Shown here in pieces: positions 27,177 to 37,093 of a stretch of DNA of 64,000 bases (its first letter is position 1; every line of letters starts with the position of its first letter). Position numbers and translations under genes: made by a program. This DNA is from Levilactobacillus hammesii DSM 16381 (GTDB lineage: Bacteria; Bacillota; Bacilli; Lactobacillales; Lactobacillaceae), in contig NZ_AZFS01000016.1 in the NCBI RefSeq assembly GCF_001434395.1, positions 1 through 64,000 of the forward strand. Direction: 5' to 3'. Under the pieces are notes generated by a model. It did not search any database. It worked only from the letters and a program-made list of their open reading frames with translations, and was not told the origin of the DNA.

Positions 27177-28322
27177 CTAATCTAGCAACGCAGCATAACG
27201 GTCAACGACCCGCTGTGTGGCCGCCCCATCATTGGCGGAATTCCACCGTTGGTTAAACTGAGTTAAATCAGTTGGGGCGTCAGCTCTGATGGCCGCCGCC
27301 AACTGTTCAGTCGTCTTAATGATCGGCCCTGGTAACCACTCTTCTAAATCCGGTTGAACGCCCGGATCACGCCGGTAATCATCCCAATCGAATAAGAAGA
27401 AGAGTAAGCTATGGGCATTGGGCACCAAGCTGTAGTCGAAAGCGACAGACGAGTAGTCCGTGACCACCGTTTCCGCCACGTTCAACAGATCCATTGTGCT
27501 GATATGCTCAGTCACCACCACCTGTTGTCCCAGTTGCGCCTGTAAGTGTTGCGCACTGTCCTTTAGCGCCGGATGGACCTTCACCACGACTTTAGCCGTC
27601 GGATCAGCGGTCAGTGCCGCTGCCAAACCAGCTGGTGGCGTGAAGGTCACCCCTTCGCGATAAGTCGGTGCGTACAGGATAACCCGATGACCGACCAGCT
27701 CGGGAGCGGCCTCCGCAACAGCTTCGCGAGACAACTGTTGCCACTTGGGATCCGCATACCGATCCGAACGCGGATAGCCCAACACCTGCATCCGTGTCTC
27801 GGGAACCCGATAACTGCGGGCGAAGACCCGGCCCATTGCGGGTGAACCCACGACGAATTCATCAAAGTGGTCATATACCGCCTGGAATCGTCGTTGGTCA
27901 CTCGCTGAACGTTGCGCCGTGGTGGGATCATCCCAGCCAAAACGCTTGATGGCCCCCGCCGCATGCCAAACCTGCACGATGCGCATGCGCTTGGGGTGAA
28001 CCAAGCCACCCAGAAACGCATAGTAATTGTCGCAAAACAGGACCCGCGCACGCATAATCTGTGGAATGCCCTTCAGGACAAACTGTAGATTATCGTGAAA
28101 CGGCCGCACATCAATCCCGGACCGCGCTAGACGCTGCGCCGCCCGTTCCTGTTGCGGTCGGTAAAACACAACTAACGGTCGATCGACCGGTGATGCCTGA
28201 GCCAATGCTCGAATGAACGCGAGGTTATCGCCAAAGCTCATCAAGTAAACAAACTGACGTTGCTGACGCCCAGCGTTCAAACGTGACATGAGCCGAATTA
28301 ACCATAAATAAATATCTTTCAC
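27177..28322 (-). CDS. CDP-glycerol glycerophosphotransferase family protein
   Basis: About 381 residues from the GTG at 28320-28322 (MKDIYLWLIRLMSRL start); a GTG 13 codons earlier (28361) is possible. It has the family signature TDYSSVAFDYSLVP and QVWHAAGAIKRFGWD. It probably adds poly(glycerol phosphate) or another polyol phosphate to teichoic acid. With the permease and the other transferase it forms a teichoic acid cluster. The two transferases are clearly different proteins rather than a recent duplication. Confidence 0.9.
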   Translation of the reverse strand: MKDIYLWLIRLMSRLNAGRQQRQFVYLMSFGDNLAFIRALAQASPVDRPLVVFYRPQQERAAQRLARSGIDVRPFHDNLQFVLKGIPQIMRARVLFCDNYYAFLGGLVHPKRMRIVQVWHAAGAIKRFGWDDPTTAQRSASDQRRFQAVYDHFDEFVVGSPAMGRVFARSYRVPETRMQVLGYPRSDRYADPKWQQLSREAVAEAAPELVGHRVILYAPTYREGVTFTPPAGLAAALTADPTAKVVVKVHPALKDSAQHLQAQLGQQVVVTEHISTMDLLNVAETVVTDYSSVAFDYSLVPNAHSLLFFLFDWDDYRRDPGVQPDLEEWLPGPIIKTTEQLAAAIRADAPTDLTQFNQRWNSANDGAATQRVVDRYAALLD

Positions 28323-28665
28323 GCTATCACCAATATCACTTATTTTCGCTGTCCATAACACCGAGAATTATACCACATCTCCACCGGGAACCTAGAGAAA
28401 TTTAAGAAGCTTTAAGAAACAGCAACCAAATTTGTGAGTAATCTTGACATCATTAGACTAATTTTATAACAACAGCTGGCCCGGACTGCTGATTTACCCG
28501 CCATTTGCTAGCTTGCCCGATTATCTAACGCCCAAATTTTCAAAAAATGTTGAGACTGATTCCGCCAAATTTTCGTTAGTAATCTATAGACGGGTTAATT
28601 TAGGCAAAGACCGCCCTTGTCCAAAATAAATACAGCGGTGAGGTTTACCCCCAACGCTGCACAGG
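28323..28665. other. Intergenic region between teichoic acid genes and YitT gene
   Basis: About 340 bases. The left part is the leader of the transferase gene; the right end holds a hairpin for the yitT gene. Nothing else was recognised. Confidence 0.5.
28622..28660 (-). terminator. Probable terminator after the YitT-family gene
   Basis: CAGCG / CGCTG arms with inner pairing, followed by an A/T-rich tail (TATTTATTTTG) on the minus strand. Confidence 0.5.
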
Positions 28666-29541
28666 CTACCACTTTGGTTCGTAGAAATGTCCCAACACCT
28701 TGATCGTATCCGAAATGCTCACAAAGGCGTGTGGATCGGCCTCTTCCATTGCCATTTCCAGTTCATCCATCTCATAACGTGTAATCACCGTAAACAGAAT
28801 CGTTTTTTCATCGTGGTGATACGCACCCTCTGCCCCGTGGACAATGGTGATCCCACGACGCATGTGATTTTGGATGCTGTCAATCACCGTCTTCGGGCGA
28901 TCGGTAATGACCATGACCTGCATCCGCTGTTGACGCGTAAACGTCATATCGATGACCTTCGCATTGACGAAGAGTCCCAGCGCGGAATACAGCGCATATG
29001 GCCAGCCGTAGACGAAACCGGCACTAATCACAATTAGACTGTTAAAGGCAATATTGATGGTTCCCATGCTCCGGCCCGTCTTACGCCGCAACACGATTCC
29101 GATGATATCCAGTCCACCGGTTGAGATCCCATTTTTAAGCGCGAATCCCGTTCCGAAACCATTGACCGCGCCCCCAAAGATTGCACAGATAATGGGGTCA
29201 CTAGTCAAATGCACGGGTTGAATCACCCGAATCATCACTGACGCGAACAGAACACAGATAAACGTAAAAACGGTAAATGACTTGCCAATTTGCTTCCAGG
29301 CCAAGACAAACATGGGAATGTTAATCAGAAACAGCCCCAGGGCTGTTGAAATATGAAACGTTCCCAACCCTGCCGTCAAACTGTTGACTAACTGAGCTAA
29401 CCCAGTCACACCGGAAGAATAAATATGTCCCGGCGTCCAGAAAAAGTTCACCGCAATCGACACCAAAACACCGTAGAAGAACGCCACGGAGAATTTCGCC
29501 GTATAGGTATGCCGTTTTAACAACTGCTGCACATCATCCAT
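28666..29541 (-). CDS. YitT-family membrane protein
   Basis: 291 residues. The first about 200 residues hold five to six membrane segments of the DUF161 type and the last about 90 residues form a DUF2179 domain (MVITDRP ... VFTVITRYEMDELE). The family is widespread in Firmicutes and its transport function is unclear. It appears to be a single-gene unit. Confidence 0.88.
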   Translation of the reverse strand: MDDVQQLLKRHTYTAKFSVAFFYGVLVSIAVNFFWTPGHIYSSGVTGLAQLVNSLTAGLGTFHISTALGLFLINIPMFVLAWKQIGKSFTVFTFICVLFASVMIRVIQPVHLTSDPIICAIFGGAVNGFGTGFALKNGISTGGLDIIGIVLRRKTGRSMGTINIAFNSLIVISAGFVYGWPYALYSALGLFVNAKVIDMTFTRQQRMQVMVITDRPKTVIDSIQNHMRRGITIVHGAEGAYHHDEKTILFTVITRYEMDELEMAMEEADPHAFVSISDTIKVLGHFYEPKW

Positions 29542-29654
29542 GATTTAAACCCCAACCTCGCTTACTTTCTTTTGCCATATTTCACACTATGCTCGGCTTA
29601 GTATAGCATTTATCCGGGGTCTCGGCCACGGCAATGCGCATCTTTTAGCGACTT

Positions 29655-30185
29655 CTAATGATTCTGCCAATGCTGGTCAATGAAGGCAGAACGGCCGCCC
29701 GCTTCCTCTTCAGCAAAACGATCGGCATGTTTCTTGTAGAACTGCTGATGGCGTTCCTCGGCGACAAAGAAGGGTTGCACGACTTGAATCCGCGTCACAA
29801 TAGGCTTATCGAACTGTTCACGTTCCTGCAAGGCCTGTTTAGATGCCTGAGCTGTCGCTGCCTGAGCCGCACTATTTACGAAGATAACGGGCCGATAATT
29901 CGTTCCCCGATCCTGAAATTGCCCCGCATCATCGGTCGGATCGGTTTGTTGCCAGTATAAGGTAACTAACTGTTCATACGTCACGACGCTGGGATCGAAC
30001 CAGATCTTAACGGCCTCGGTATGGCCCGTTGTTTGACTCTTCACCTGCTCATAGGTGGGATCGGTCACCGTTCCCCCGGTATAACCCGACAGCACCCGCA
30101 CAATCCCGGGAAACGTGTCAAAGGGCCGCACCATACACCAGAAGCAACCGCCAGCAAATGTTGCTGTTTCAATTCGTTCACTCAT
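29655..30185 (-). CDS. msrA: Peptide methionine sulfoxide reductase MsrA
   Basis: About 176 residues. It reduces methionine S-sulfoxide in proteins. The active-site motif GCFWC (residues 13-17) and GYTGG are present. Two adjacent ATG codons (30183-30188) follow GGAG; the longest frame starts 22 codons earlier without support. Confidence 0.95.
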   Translation of the reverse strand: MSERIETATFAGGCFWCMVRPFDTFPGIVRVLSGYTGGTVTDPTYEQVKSQTTGHTEAVKIWFDPSVVTYEQLVTLYWQQTDPTDDAGQFQDRGTNYRPVIFVNSAAQAATAQASKQALQEREQFDKPIVTRIQVVQPFFVAEERHQQFYKKHADRFAEEEAGGRSAFIDQHWQNH

Positions 30186-30257
30186 CATAATCACTCCATT
30201 TTCTAATGATTCCATTAAACGGCTTTTCGGCCACGGCGTCAAGGTCACCATGCACGC

Positions 30258-30289
30258 AAAAATGAGGCTAGAACATGTTTCCTAGCCTC
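30258..30289 (-). terminator. Terminator after hisS-aspS
   Basis: GAGGCTAG / CTAGCCTC hairpin followed by ATTTTTG on the minus strand, past the aspS stop. Confidence 0.8.
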
Positions 30290-30332
30290 ATTCCGCCAAA
30301 CCTATATTATTGAAACGCGTGCCCAAGGCCGA

Positions 30333-32135
30333 TTAGTCTTGGTCCGTCTCTTCTTTTTTAGCAATCAACAGGTCCAAGTCAAGCAATTGCTTGTCCGCAA
30401 CCGTCGTTGGTGCTTCGGTCATAGGTTCCGTAGCCTTCGAGTTCTTAGGGAAGGCAATCACGTCACGAATGTTATCGCGCTTTGCCAGCAACCGGGCGAA
30501 ACGATCCAACCCGATAGCCAGACCACCATGAGGCGGGAACCCGTAATCTAAGGCTTTCAAGAGGAAGCCAAATTGCTTTTCAGCACGTTCTGGGGTAAAG
30601 CCTAAGGCCTTCAACATCTTCATCTGCAGCTCACGAGTGTGAATCCGGATAGATCCCCCACCAAGTTCCAAACCGTTTAAGATGATGTCGTAACTCTGGG
30701 CGTAGGCCTTGTGTGGGTCTTCACCGTCATTAAGATAGTGGGCATCCCCTTCAGCAGGCATCGTGAATGGATGGTGTGCTGGGACCCAACGCTTCAGATC
30801 AACATCGTAGTCAAACAATGGCCAGTTCACAATCCATAAGAAGGCCCACTTGTTTTGGTCGATCATGTCTTGTTCCTTAGCGATGGCGACACGGAGGTAG
30901 CCTAACGTTTGCGCAACGACACGCTTGGAGTCGGCAGCGAACAGTAACAAGTCGCCACTCTTGGCCCCCGTCTTTTCGGTAATTTGAGCGAACCAGTCGC
31001 CGTCCTTAAAGAACTTCGCGATTGGACCACTGAAACCATCATCGGTAACCTTCATCCAAGCCAAGCCCTTAGCACCGAAGCGTTCGATGTATTGACCGTA
31101 CTTGTCAATGTCCTTGCGGCTGTACTTGTCAGCACCACCAGGAACGGCGATGGCCTTAACTTGGCCACCATTAGCGACAGCACCGGAGAACACCTTGAAA
31201 TCAGTGTTGGTCATGATGTCAGACAAGTCCTTTAATTCCATACCGAAACGCACATCGGGTTGGTCGGTCCCAAAGCGGGCCATGGAATCATCCCAGTCCA
31301 TCCGTTCGAATGGCAACTTAACGTCAACGTTTAAGGTATCCTTCATGACCTTAGCAATCAAACCTTCAGTGAGGTCTTGAATTTCTTCAGCCGTTAAGAA
31401 GGACGTTTCCAAGTCAATCTGGGTAAATTCAGGTTGACGGTCACCACGCAAGTCTTCGTCACGGAAGCAACGAGCGATTTGGTAGTAACGGTCGAAGCCA
31501 GAGCCCATCAACAATTGCTTGAACAATTGTGGAGATTGTGGCAACGCGTAGAAATGACCAGGATAAATCCGTGAAGGAACCAGGTAATCCCGAGCCCCTT
31601 CTGGTGTTGACTTGGTCAAGTCTGGGGTTTCAATGTCAATGAACCCATTCTTATCAAAGTAACTGTGAACGGATTGCACAATCCGGTTACGCAGCATTAA
31701 TGACTTTTGCATTTCTGGCCGGCGTAAATCTAGGTACCGGTACTGAAGACGCAGGTCATCGGAAGCATTCACGCCATCTTTAATTTCGAATGGCAGTTCC
31801 TTGGACTTGTTCAGAAGATTGATGCCCGTAACCCGGACTTCAACTTTCCCAGTCCGCATGTCTGGATTGATTTCCTTAGGCGTCCGTGCAACGACCTTCC
31901 CTTGGATCTCAATGACATATTCGCTCCGCAGTTGATCGGCAACGGCTAAGGCGTCTTTGTCATATTCTTCACTGAAGACCAATTGAACGATGCCTTCGCG
32001 GTCGCGAAGGTCAACAAAGATCAAGCTACCCAGGTCACGGCGTTTTTGCACCCAACCCTTTAAAACAACGGTTTGGTCAAGATATTGTTCGTTAACTAAA
32101 CCGGCATACGTGGTCCGTTTTAAATTCTTTTCCAT
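30333..32135 (-). CDS. aspS: Aspartyl-tRNA synthetase
   Basis: 600 residues, class II synthetase. An N-terminal OB-fold anticodon-binding domain is followed by the catalytic core and the bacterial GAD insertion. Motif 2 ([17 protein letters not shown]) and motif 3 ([14 protein letters not shown]) are intact. It begins 12 bases after the hisS stop and shares the T-box-controlled transcript with hisS. Confidence 0.97.
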   Translation of the reverse strand: MEKNLKRTTYAGLVNEQYLDQTVVLKGWVQKRRDLGSLIFVDLRDREGIVQLVFSEEYDKDALAVADQLRSEYVIEIQGKVVARTPKEINPDMRTGKVEVRVTGINLLNKSKELPFEIKDGVNASDDLRLQYRYLDLRRPEMQKSLMLRNRIVQSVHSYFDKNGFIDIETPDLTKSTPEGARDYLVPSRIYPGHFYALPQSPQLFKQLLMGSGFDRYYQIARCFRDEDLRGDRQPEFTQIDLETSFLTAEEIQDLTEGLIAKVMKDTLNVDVKLPFERMDWDDSMARFGTDQPDVRFGMELKDLSDIMTNTDFKVFSGAVANGGQVKAIAVPGGADKYSRKDIDKYGQYIERFGAKGLAWMKVTDDGFSGPIAKFFKDGDWFAQITEKTGAKSGDLLLFAADSKRVVAQTLGYLRVAIAKEQDMIDQNKWAFLWIVNWPLFDYDVDLKRWVPAHHPFTMPAEGDAHYLNDGEDPHKAYAQSYDIILNGLELGGGSIRIHTRELQMKMLKALGFTPERAEKQFGFLLKALDYGFPPHGGLAIGLDRFARLLAKRDNIRDVIAFPKNSKATEPMTEAPTTVADKQLLDLDLLIAKKEETDQD

Positions 32136-32147
32136 GCTTATCCCCTC

Positions 32148-33443
32148 TTATTTTGCCGTAAACTTGGTGTTTACAACGTTTTGGAAATCTTGGTAGACGT
32201 CAGCCAGTGGTACGCTGACTTCTTCACCGGTTTCCATGGATTTTAAATTAGCCGTTTGATTGGCTAACTCTTGGTCACCAATGGTTAACGTGTACTTAGC
32301 AGCAAGGCGGTTGGCCGTCTTGAATTGGGCTTTCGGCTTGCGGGCCAAGTAGTCACGATCAGCGGTCAGACCAGCTTGACGAATGGCCTGAACCAACTTG
32401 AGTGTTTCTAAGGAGGTGTCATCCCCGATCCCCACCACGTAAACATCGAGTGGGTGATCGTTAGGAATCGTCACCTTTTCGGCTTGCATCAACAGAACCA
32501 AGCGTTCAACACCGAGGCCGAAACCAACCCCTGGCATTTCTGGACCACCGAGTTCCTCGACCAAACCATTGTACCGGCCACCGGCTAAGACCGTCGTGTA
32601 GCCCTCACCCAATGCAGGTGAATCGGCCATGATTTCAAAGATGGTGTGGTTGTAGTAATCCAACCCCCGCACCATAGTGGCATCAACGTCATAAGTGATG
32701 CCCAGGGCGTCCAGACTGGCCTTGACCCGGTCAAAGTGAGCCGTGGCGTCTGGCGTTAAGAAATCGAGGATCGAAGGTGCATCGGCAACGATCTCTTGAT
32801 CGTGCTTGTCCTTGCTGTCAAGGACCCGCAATGGATTCTTGTGCAGCCGAACCTTGGAATCATCACTCAGTTCATCAAAGTGGGGTTCCAAGAAGTCAAT
32901 TAGGGCTTGCCGATAAGCATCGCGGCTTTCCTTATCCCCCAGCGTATTCAGGGCTAAGCGCAAGTGCTTAAGGCCTAACTTGCCTAATAAGTTCATCCCT
33001 AGGGCAATGACTTCAACGTCCAATTCAGGCGCGTCACTCCCAAAGGCTTCAACCCCGATTTGGTGGAATTGCCGTTGCCGACCGGATTGTGGCCGTTCGT
33101 AACGGAACATTGGCCCCATGTAGTAAACCTTGTAAGGCTTGTTGGTTTCGGGACCGTAAAGCTTGTTTTCAACAAAGGCCCGAACAACCCCAGCCGTTCC
33201 TTCAGGCCGCAGGGATAAATGCCGATCCCCCTTGTCCTTAAAGTCGTACATTTCCTTCGTCACGATGTCAGAGGTATCCCCGGAAGTTCGTGAGAAGACT
33301 TCGAAGTTTTCGAACATAGGTGTCCGAATCTCTTCAAAGCGATAATTAGCAAACAACTGGCGCGCGGTGGCTTCGACGAATTGCCAGGTCTGTGAATCGC
33401 CTGGTAAGATGTCGGCCGTACCCTTTGGTCGTTGATAACGCAT
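32148..33443 (-). CDS. hisS: Histidyl-tRNA synthetase
   Basis: 431 residues, class II synthetase. The HisRS motifs [12 protein letters not shown] and [13 protein letters not shown] and the motif 2 loop [17 protein letters not shown] are present. The start is the ATG at 33441-33443, seven bases after AAGGGAG; an ATG two codons earlier lies too close to it. First gene of the T-box operon. Confidence 0.97.
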   Translation of the reverse strand: MRYQRPKGTADILPGDSQTWQFVEATARQLFANYRFEEIRTPMFENFEVFSRTSGDTSDIVTKEMYDFKDKGDRHLSLRPEGTAGVVRAFVENKLYGPETNKPYKVYYMGPMFRYERPQSGRQRQFHQIGVEAFGSDAPELDVEVIALGMNLLGKLGLKHLRLALNTLGDKESRDAYRQALIDFLEPHFDELSDDSKVRLHKNPLRVLDSKDKHDQEIVADAPSILDFLTPDATAHFDRVKASLDALGITYDVDATMVRGLDYYNHTIFEIMADSPALGEGYTTVLAGGRYNGLVEELGGPEMPGVGFGLGVERLVLLMQAEKVTIPNDHPLDVYVVGIGDDTSLETLKLVQAIRQAGLTADRDYLARKPKAQFKTANRLAAKYTLTIGDQELANQTANLKSMETGEEVSVPLADVYQDFQNVVNTKFTAK

Positions 33444-33534
33444 GAGCATTCTCCCTTTCTACGCCTGCAACGAAACTTAAACACGAGTGGCCCGTAACGA
33501 TCACGGTCGATACCTCAACCCTGTATCAGAGCAT

Positions 33535-33564
33535 AAAAAACGCCCCTGTCAATTGACAAGGGCG
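33535..33564 (-). terminator. Conditional terminator of the T-box leader
   Basis: CGCCCTTGTCAATT / AATTGACAGGGGCG hairpin plus six T, about 90 bases before hisS. Confidence 0.88.
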
Positions 33565-33753
33565 CAGGTATGCACGGTACCACCTTTTTAAAGTTCTCTG
33601 CAGGATAACGTTGCAAACGAATGACGCAAGCGCCATTAGCCTCAAAAGCGTCTTCGGGGTCACACCGTCAACCGCTCCCAGCAACGCGGTCTCTCTTAAA
33701 ACGGGCTTTCCCTTACTATTCTCTCTCATTGGCAATCTATTTTATTCTTCCTA
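33535..33753 (-). promoter_or_regulatory. T-box riboswitch of hisS-aspS
   Basis: The leader carries the conserved T-box AAGGTGGTACCGTGCA (33571-33586, minus strand) followed by an intrinsic terminator. Upstream is a stem I-like region with AGAGAGACC ... GTTGCTGG. Uncharged tRNA should favour the antiterminator and read-through. The variable base of the bulge (TGGT) is T. The specifier is not obvious: I see GAC (33659-33661) in a plausible loop but no clear CAC/CAT. Confidence 0.88.
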
Positions 33754-33782
33754 AGCTTACTGAAAGTGCTGTGAAAAGTCAA
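33754..33782 (-). promoter_or_regulatory. Promoter of hisS-aspS
   Basis: TTGACT (33777-33782), 17 bases, TAAGCT (33754-33759) on the minus strand, directly upstream of the T-box leader. Confidence 0.6.
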
Positions 33783-33822
33783 GGCATCGCTCATGAAATT
33801 TAAAGGTACTGAAAACCATTCG

Positions 33823-33831
33823 TGGTATAAT
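33823..33831 (+). promoter_or_regulatory. Extended -10 promoter of the wall amidase gene
   Basis: TGGTATAAT, a consensus -10 box with the TGn extension, 30 bases before the amidase ATG. No good -35 box. Confidence 0.55.
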
Positions 33832-33861
33832 TGAAACTAATTTGATGAAGGAGAACTCAGC

Positions 33862-34713
33862 ATGCATTTTAAACCACGCAACTGGCCCGGAATCGTTACC
33901 GGACTGGCGATCCTCTTAATTGCGGGAGGGCTACTTTTTAGTTTCACGCGCAACAATTCCGTGACCGCTACCGTCAGCAATCTTAACCTACGGGACGGCC
34001 CCGGCTTGACTTATAAGGTCACCCATAAAGTCAAACAAAATAGCCAACTAACCATCCTGAATGAAAAGAACAACTGGTACCACGTTCGCGACAGTCAAAA
34101 CCACTTCGGTTGGGTGGCGAGCTGGTTAGTCGATCACCCCGGAAACCTCAAAAAGGTCACCAACCTTTCGGAAGCCACGATCGTCCTGGACCCTGGTCAC
34201 GGGGGTAGCGACTCCGGTGCCCTCTCGATCGATCAGAACCATGACGAAAAGACGTACACTCTGGCCATGGCAAAACAGGTGGCTAAGCAGTTACGGGCAC
34301 GGGGCACCCACGTCATTATGACACGGGACAGTGATAAAAGTGTGAGTCTAGCGGATCGACCGGCCCTGGCCAATACGGACCAGGCCAGTGCCTTCATCAG
34401 CTTTCACTTTGACTCCTCACCAACTAATAATCTTGCCTCTGGAACCACTACCTACTACTATCACCAAGAAACGTCTTATAAGTTAGCCGAAGCGATCAAC
34501 GGCGAAATGAACGATCTCCCCCTCACTAATCGGGGTATCAAGTACGGAAACTTCGAAGTGATCCGGGACAATAGCCGCCCATCACTGCTTCTCGAAATGG
34601 GCTATATCAATACCAAGAAGGACTTTAAGTATATCAGCAGCCCGCAGTACCAAAAGCAGGTGGCTACTCGCGTGGTTAAGGGCCTCAGTGCCTATTTCAG
34701 CGCGCAATCTTAA
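33862..34713 (+). CDS. N-acetylmuramoyl-L-alanine amidase with SH3 domain
   Basis: 283 residues. An N-terminal hydrophobic anchor or signal (about 11-28) is followed by a bacterial SH3 domain (about 35-90) that should bind the cell wall, and an Amidase_3 zinc domain (about 107-280) with the motif LDPGHGGSDSGA. It cuts the bond between MurNAc and the stem peptide. GAAGGAG precedes the ATG. The next gene starts 24 bases downstream, so they may share a transcript. Confidence 0.92.
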   Translation: MHFKPRNWPGIVTGLAILLIAGGLLFSFTRNNSVTATVSNLNLRDGPGLTYKVTHKVKQNSQLTILNEKNNWYHVRDSQNHFGWVASWLVDHPGNLKKVTNLSEATIVLDPGHGGSDSGALSIDQNHDEKTYTLAMAKQVAKQLRARGTHVIMTRDSDKSVSLADRPALANTDQASAFISFHFDSSPTNNLASGTTTYYYHQETSYKLAEAINGEMNDLPLTNRGIKYGNFEVIRDNSRPSLLLEMGYINTKKDFKYISSPQYQKQVATRVVKGLSAYFSAQS

Positions 34714-34737
34714 CTTTTATGGAAAGAAGATCTTCAC

Positions 34738-35580
34738 ATGCAACTCACATCGGCTTGGTACAATCAGCTGCCCTTACCGCAGATTACGGCCGTTCAACCC
34801 GTTTCCGGTGGGGACATCAATCAGGCCTTTCGTTTAGAAACGGTAGAAGGCCCTTACTTCTTATTAGTTCAACCCGGAAAACCGGCGAGTTTCTATACCC
34901 ATGAGGTCGCCGGTCTTCAGGCACTCGGTCAAGCGGTCAATGTTCCCGAAGTGATCGCCACGGGCGAGATTGACCAGGACGCCTACCTGGTTCTAGAATT
35001 TCTGGAAACCGGTCACGGCAGCCAGTACGAACTGGGTCAGGCTGTTGCCCGGGTCCACCGCGTCACGGCTCCACGTTTCGGCTTTGATCAGGATAACCTG
35101 GTGGCCAAACTGCCTAAGCACAATACGTGGCAGGATGACTGGTCGACCTTTTATTTGAAGCAGCGGCTCGATCCGCTCGTCGCACGGGCTCAAACGCACC
35201 ATCTATGGAATGATTCACGGCAAGCCGCCTATGACCGCGTTCACCAAGCGATCCTGACCGAAAATCAACACCGGCCGATCCAACCCTCGCTGTTACACGG
35301 TGATCTCTGGGCGGGCAACTACCTGTTTACGGCCGAGGGTGTACCTACTCTGATCGATCCCGATGTGCTCTACGGTGATCGTGAATTCGACTTGGCCATG
35401 ACCACCATCTTCGGCGGCTTCACCGCTGATTTTTATCGGGGTTATCAGGACGTCTACCCACTAGCCGATGGGTACACGACACGCTTACCACACTACCAAC
35501 TCTATTACCTCTTGGCGCACCTGAATTTGTTCGGTGAAACTTATGGGGAAGCCGTAGATCAAACACTGGCGCGCGGCTAA
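34738..35580 (+). CDS. Fructosamine kinase family protein
   Basis: 280 residues with an aminoglycoside-phosphotransferase-like kinase fold. The catalytic loop LLHGDLWAGNY and the metal site DPDVLYGDREFDLAM are those of the fructosamine/ketosamine-3-kinase family, which repairs glycated amines. It lies just behind the amidase gene and ends at a strong terminator. Confidence 0.9.
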   Translation: MQLTSAWYNQLPLPQITAVQPVSGGDINQAFRLETVEGPYFLLVQPGKPASFYTHEVAGLQALGQAVNVPEVIATGEIDQDAYLVLEFLETGHGSQYELGQAVARVHRVTAPRFGFDQDNLVAKLPKHNTWQDDWSTFYLKQRLDPLVARAQTHHLWNDSRQAAYDRVHQAILTENQHRPIQPSLLHGDLWAGNYLFTAEGVPTLIDPDVLYGDREFDLAMTTIFGGFTADFYRGYQDVYPLADGYTTRLPHYQLYYLLAHLNLFGETYGEAVDQTLARG

Positions 35581-35603
35581 GTCACCTCTAATCACACGCA
35601 ATC

Positions 35604-35650
35604 GAAAAAGGGTTCTGGCTCATGGTTGACCATGAGCTGGAGCCCTTTTA
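35604..35650 (+). terminator. Terminator after the fructosamine kinase gene
   Basis: GGGTTCTGGCTCATGG / CCATGAGCTGGAGCCC hairpin followed by TTTTA. Confidence 0.8.
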
Positions 35651-35872
35651 TCGTAGAATTTAATTGCTATATGCAAAAATTGATAAATCAAGATATTGTA
35701 GGATGCATTTTTGAAATTGATAGACCAAATTTGTTTTCAAAACGTGCTTACGATGTGGCAATTCGACTCGTCAAAATCGTCTGAATTTGGGCCACCACGA
35801 GCCAGAATAATTGTCACTAACAATAAGCGCCTTATCAGCAATAACTCGCCTAATATGGCGTGTGTCATTCAG

Positions 35873-36514
35873 TTATTCCGCCAGCCACGCCTGCAAATCC
35901 GCCAGCCGGGTGACCCGCACCTCGGGTTGACTCTCATCGACAATCAGGTGTTCCGGGTCAAACAAGGCCCCGGCCATGCCCGCACGGTGACCGGCCGCCA
36001 CATCCAAATTACGGTCACCGATCATGATTGCCTCCGACTTGACCACATCGTATTTCTGACAGAGGGCCAACAAACTGGTCGGATCAGGCTTTCGTGGAAA
36101 GTCATCATCCTTGGTGACATAGCCGCTGAAGAACTGATCGAGTCCTAATGCAGCCAACCGGTCCAAGGCCCGATGATCGCGGTGAGTCAGTAGAAAATTA
36201 CGGCCACCCGCGGCCGTTACCTGCGCCAATAGTTCGGCGGCACCGGGAAATGCCTGGGTCTCATCGAGCAGAGGCGCCGCCAATCGCTCATAAATCTTCG
36301 TCAACCGAGCCCGGTCTACTTGGTATTCCGCCGTAAACCGCTGATAAGCCCGACCCAAACTGTGTTGCCGCATTGACCGATAGATGTCCTCGCTGTCAAT
36401 TTCAAAGTCGTTAACCCCACAGGCGACAAGTGCCTCGCCAAAGGCCTTGACCATTCCTGGATAGGTATTGACCAGGGTGCCATCAAAATCCCAAAAAAGT
36501 TGCTGATAACGCAT
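35873..36514 (-). CDS. HAD-superfamily phosphatase
   Basis: About 213 residues of the HAD-IA/phosphoglycolate phosphatase-like type. Motif I DFDGTLVNT, motif II (LLTHRD), and motif IV IGDRNLDVAAG are present, with a helical cap. The substrate is unknown. The ATG at 36512-36514 is six bases after AGGAGG; the longest frame begins 23 codons earlier. It follows dtd at 25 bases, so they are probably co-transcribed. Confidence 0.9.
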   Translation of the reverse strand: MRYQQLFWDFDGTLVNTYPGMVKAFGEALVACGVNDFEIDSEDIYRSMRQHSLGRAYQRFTAEYQVDRARLTKIYERLAAPLLDETQAFPGAAELLAQVTAAGGRNFLLTHRDHRALDRLAALGLDQFFSGYVTKDDDFPRKPDPTSLLALCQKYDVVKSEAIMIGDRNLDVAAGHRAGMAGALFDPEHLIVDESQPEVRVTRLADLQAWLAE

Positions 36515-36539
36515 TGTCATCCTCCTAAAAACGGGTCCG

Positions 36540-36986
36540 TTATTTGTGATCCGTATCGAACCAAATCGTGACGGGACCATCATTTACCAGCGCCACTTGC
36601 ATGTCGGCGCCGAACACCCCCGTTTCGACGTGAATTCCGGCCGCCGCTAATTTTTCATTGAGTTCTTCGTATAATTTTTTAGCATGTTGGGGTTCCCCAG
36701 CTGCCGTAAAACTAGGACGGTTGCCCTTTTTGGTACTAGCATATAACGTGAATTGGGAGACAGACAGGATGCTGCCAGCCACGTCTGCCAGACTGAGATT
36801 CATCTTCCCCGCATCGTCTTCGAAGACCCGCAGTTTACTAATCTTATGCACCAGGTAGTCAACCTCAGCGCTGGTGTCACTGTCCTGAGCCCCCACCAGC
36901 AGACAAAATCCCTGTTGAATTTCCCCGTGAACTTGACCGTTAATTGTAACCGAAGCTTCACTCACTTTTTGAAGTAATACCCGCAT
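36540..36986 (-). CDS. dtd: D-aminoacyl-tRNA deacylase
   Basis: 148 residues. It hydrolyses D-aminoacyl-tRNA and glycyl-tRNA(Ala). The DTD motifs SQFTLYA and [10 protein letters not shown] are present. The ATG at 36984-36986 gives the usual [12 protein letters not shown] start. In many Firmicutes dtd follows rsh (relA), as here. Confidence 0.95.
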   Translation of the reverse strand: MRVLLQKVSEASVTINGQVHGEIQQGFCLLVGAQDSDTSAEVDYLVHKISKLRVFEDDAGKMNLSLADVAGSILSVSQFTLYASTKKGNRPSFTAAGEPQHAKKLYEELNEKLAAAGIHVETGVFGADMQVALVNDGPVTIWFDTDHK

Positions 36987-37050
36987 CGTATTCCCGCCTT
37001 TCTGTCGCATACAAATTGTTTGATCACTGGAAAAATTAAATCAATGCGTG

Positions 37051-37074
37051 AAAAAAGGGCAGCCTAACCGCCCC
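37051..37074 (-). terminator. Terminator after rsh
   Basis: GGGC / GCCC stem with a T run on the minus strand (TTTTTT at 37051-37056), about 20 bases past the rsh stop. Confidence 0.6.
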
Positions 37075-37093
37075 AATTTTCACGTGTCTCGTT

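Noticed and set aside
35671-35784. 37-codon plus-strand frame after the fructosamine kinase gene
   Set aside because: No ribosome site and it lies behind a strong terminator.
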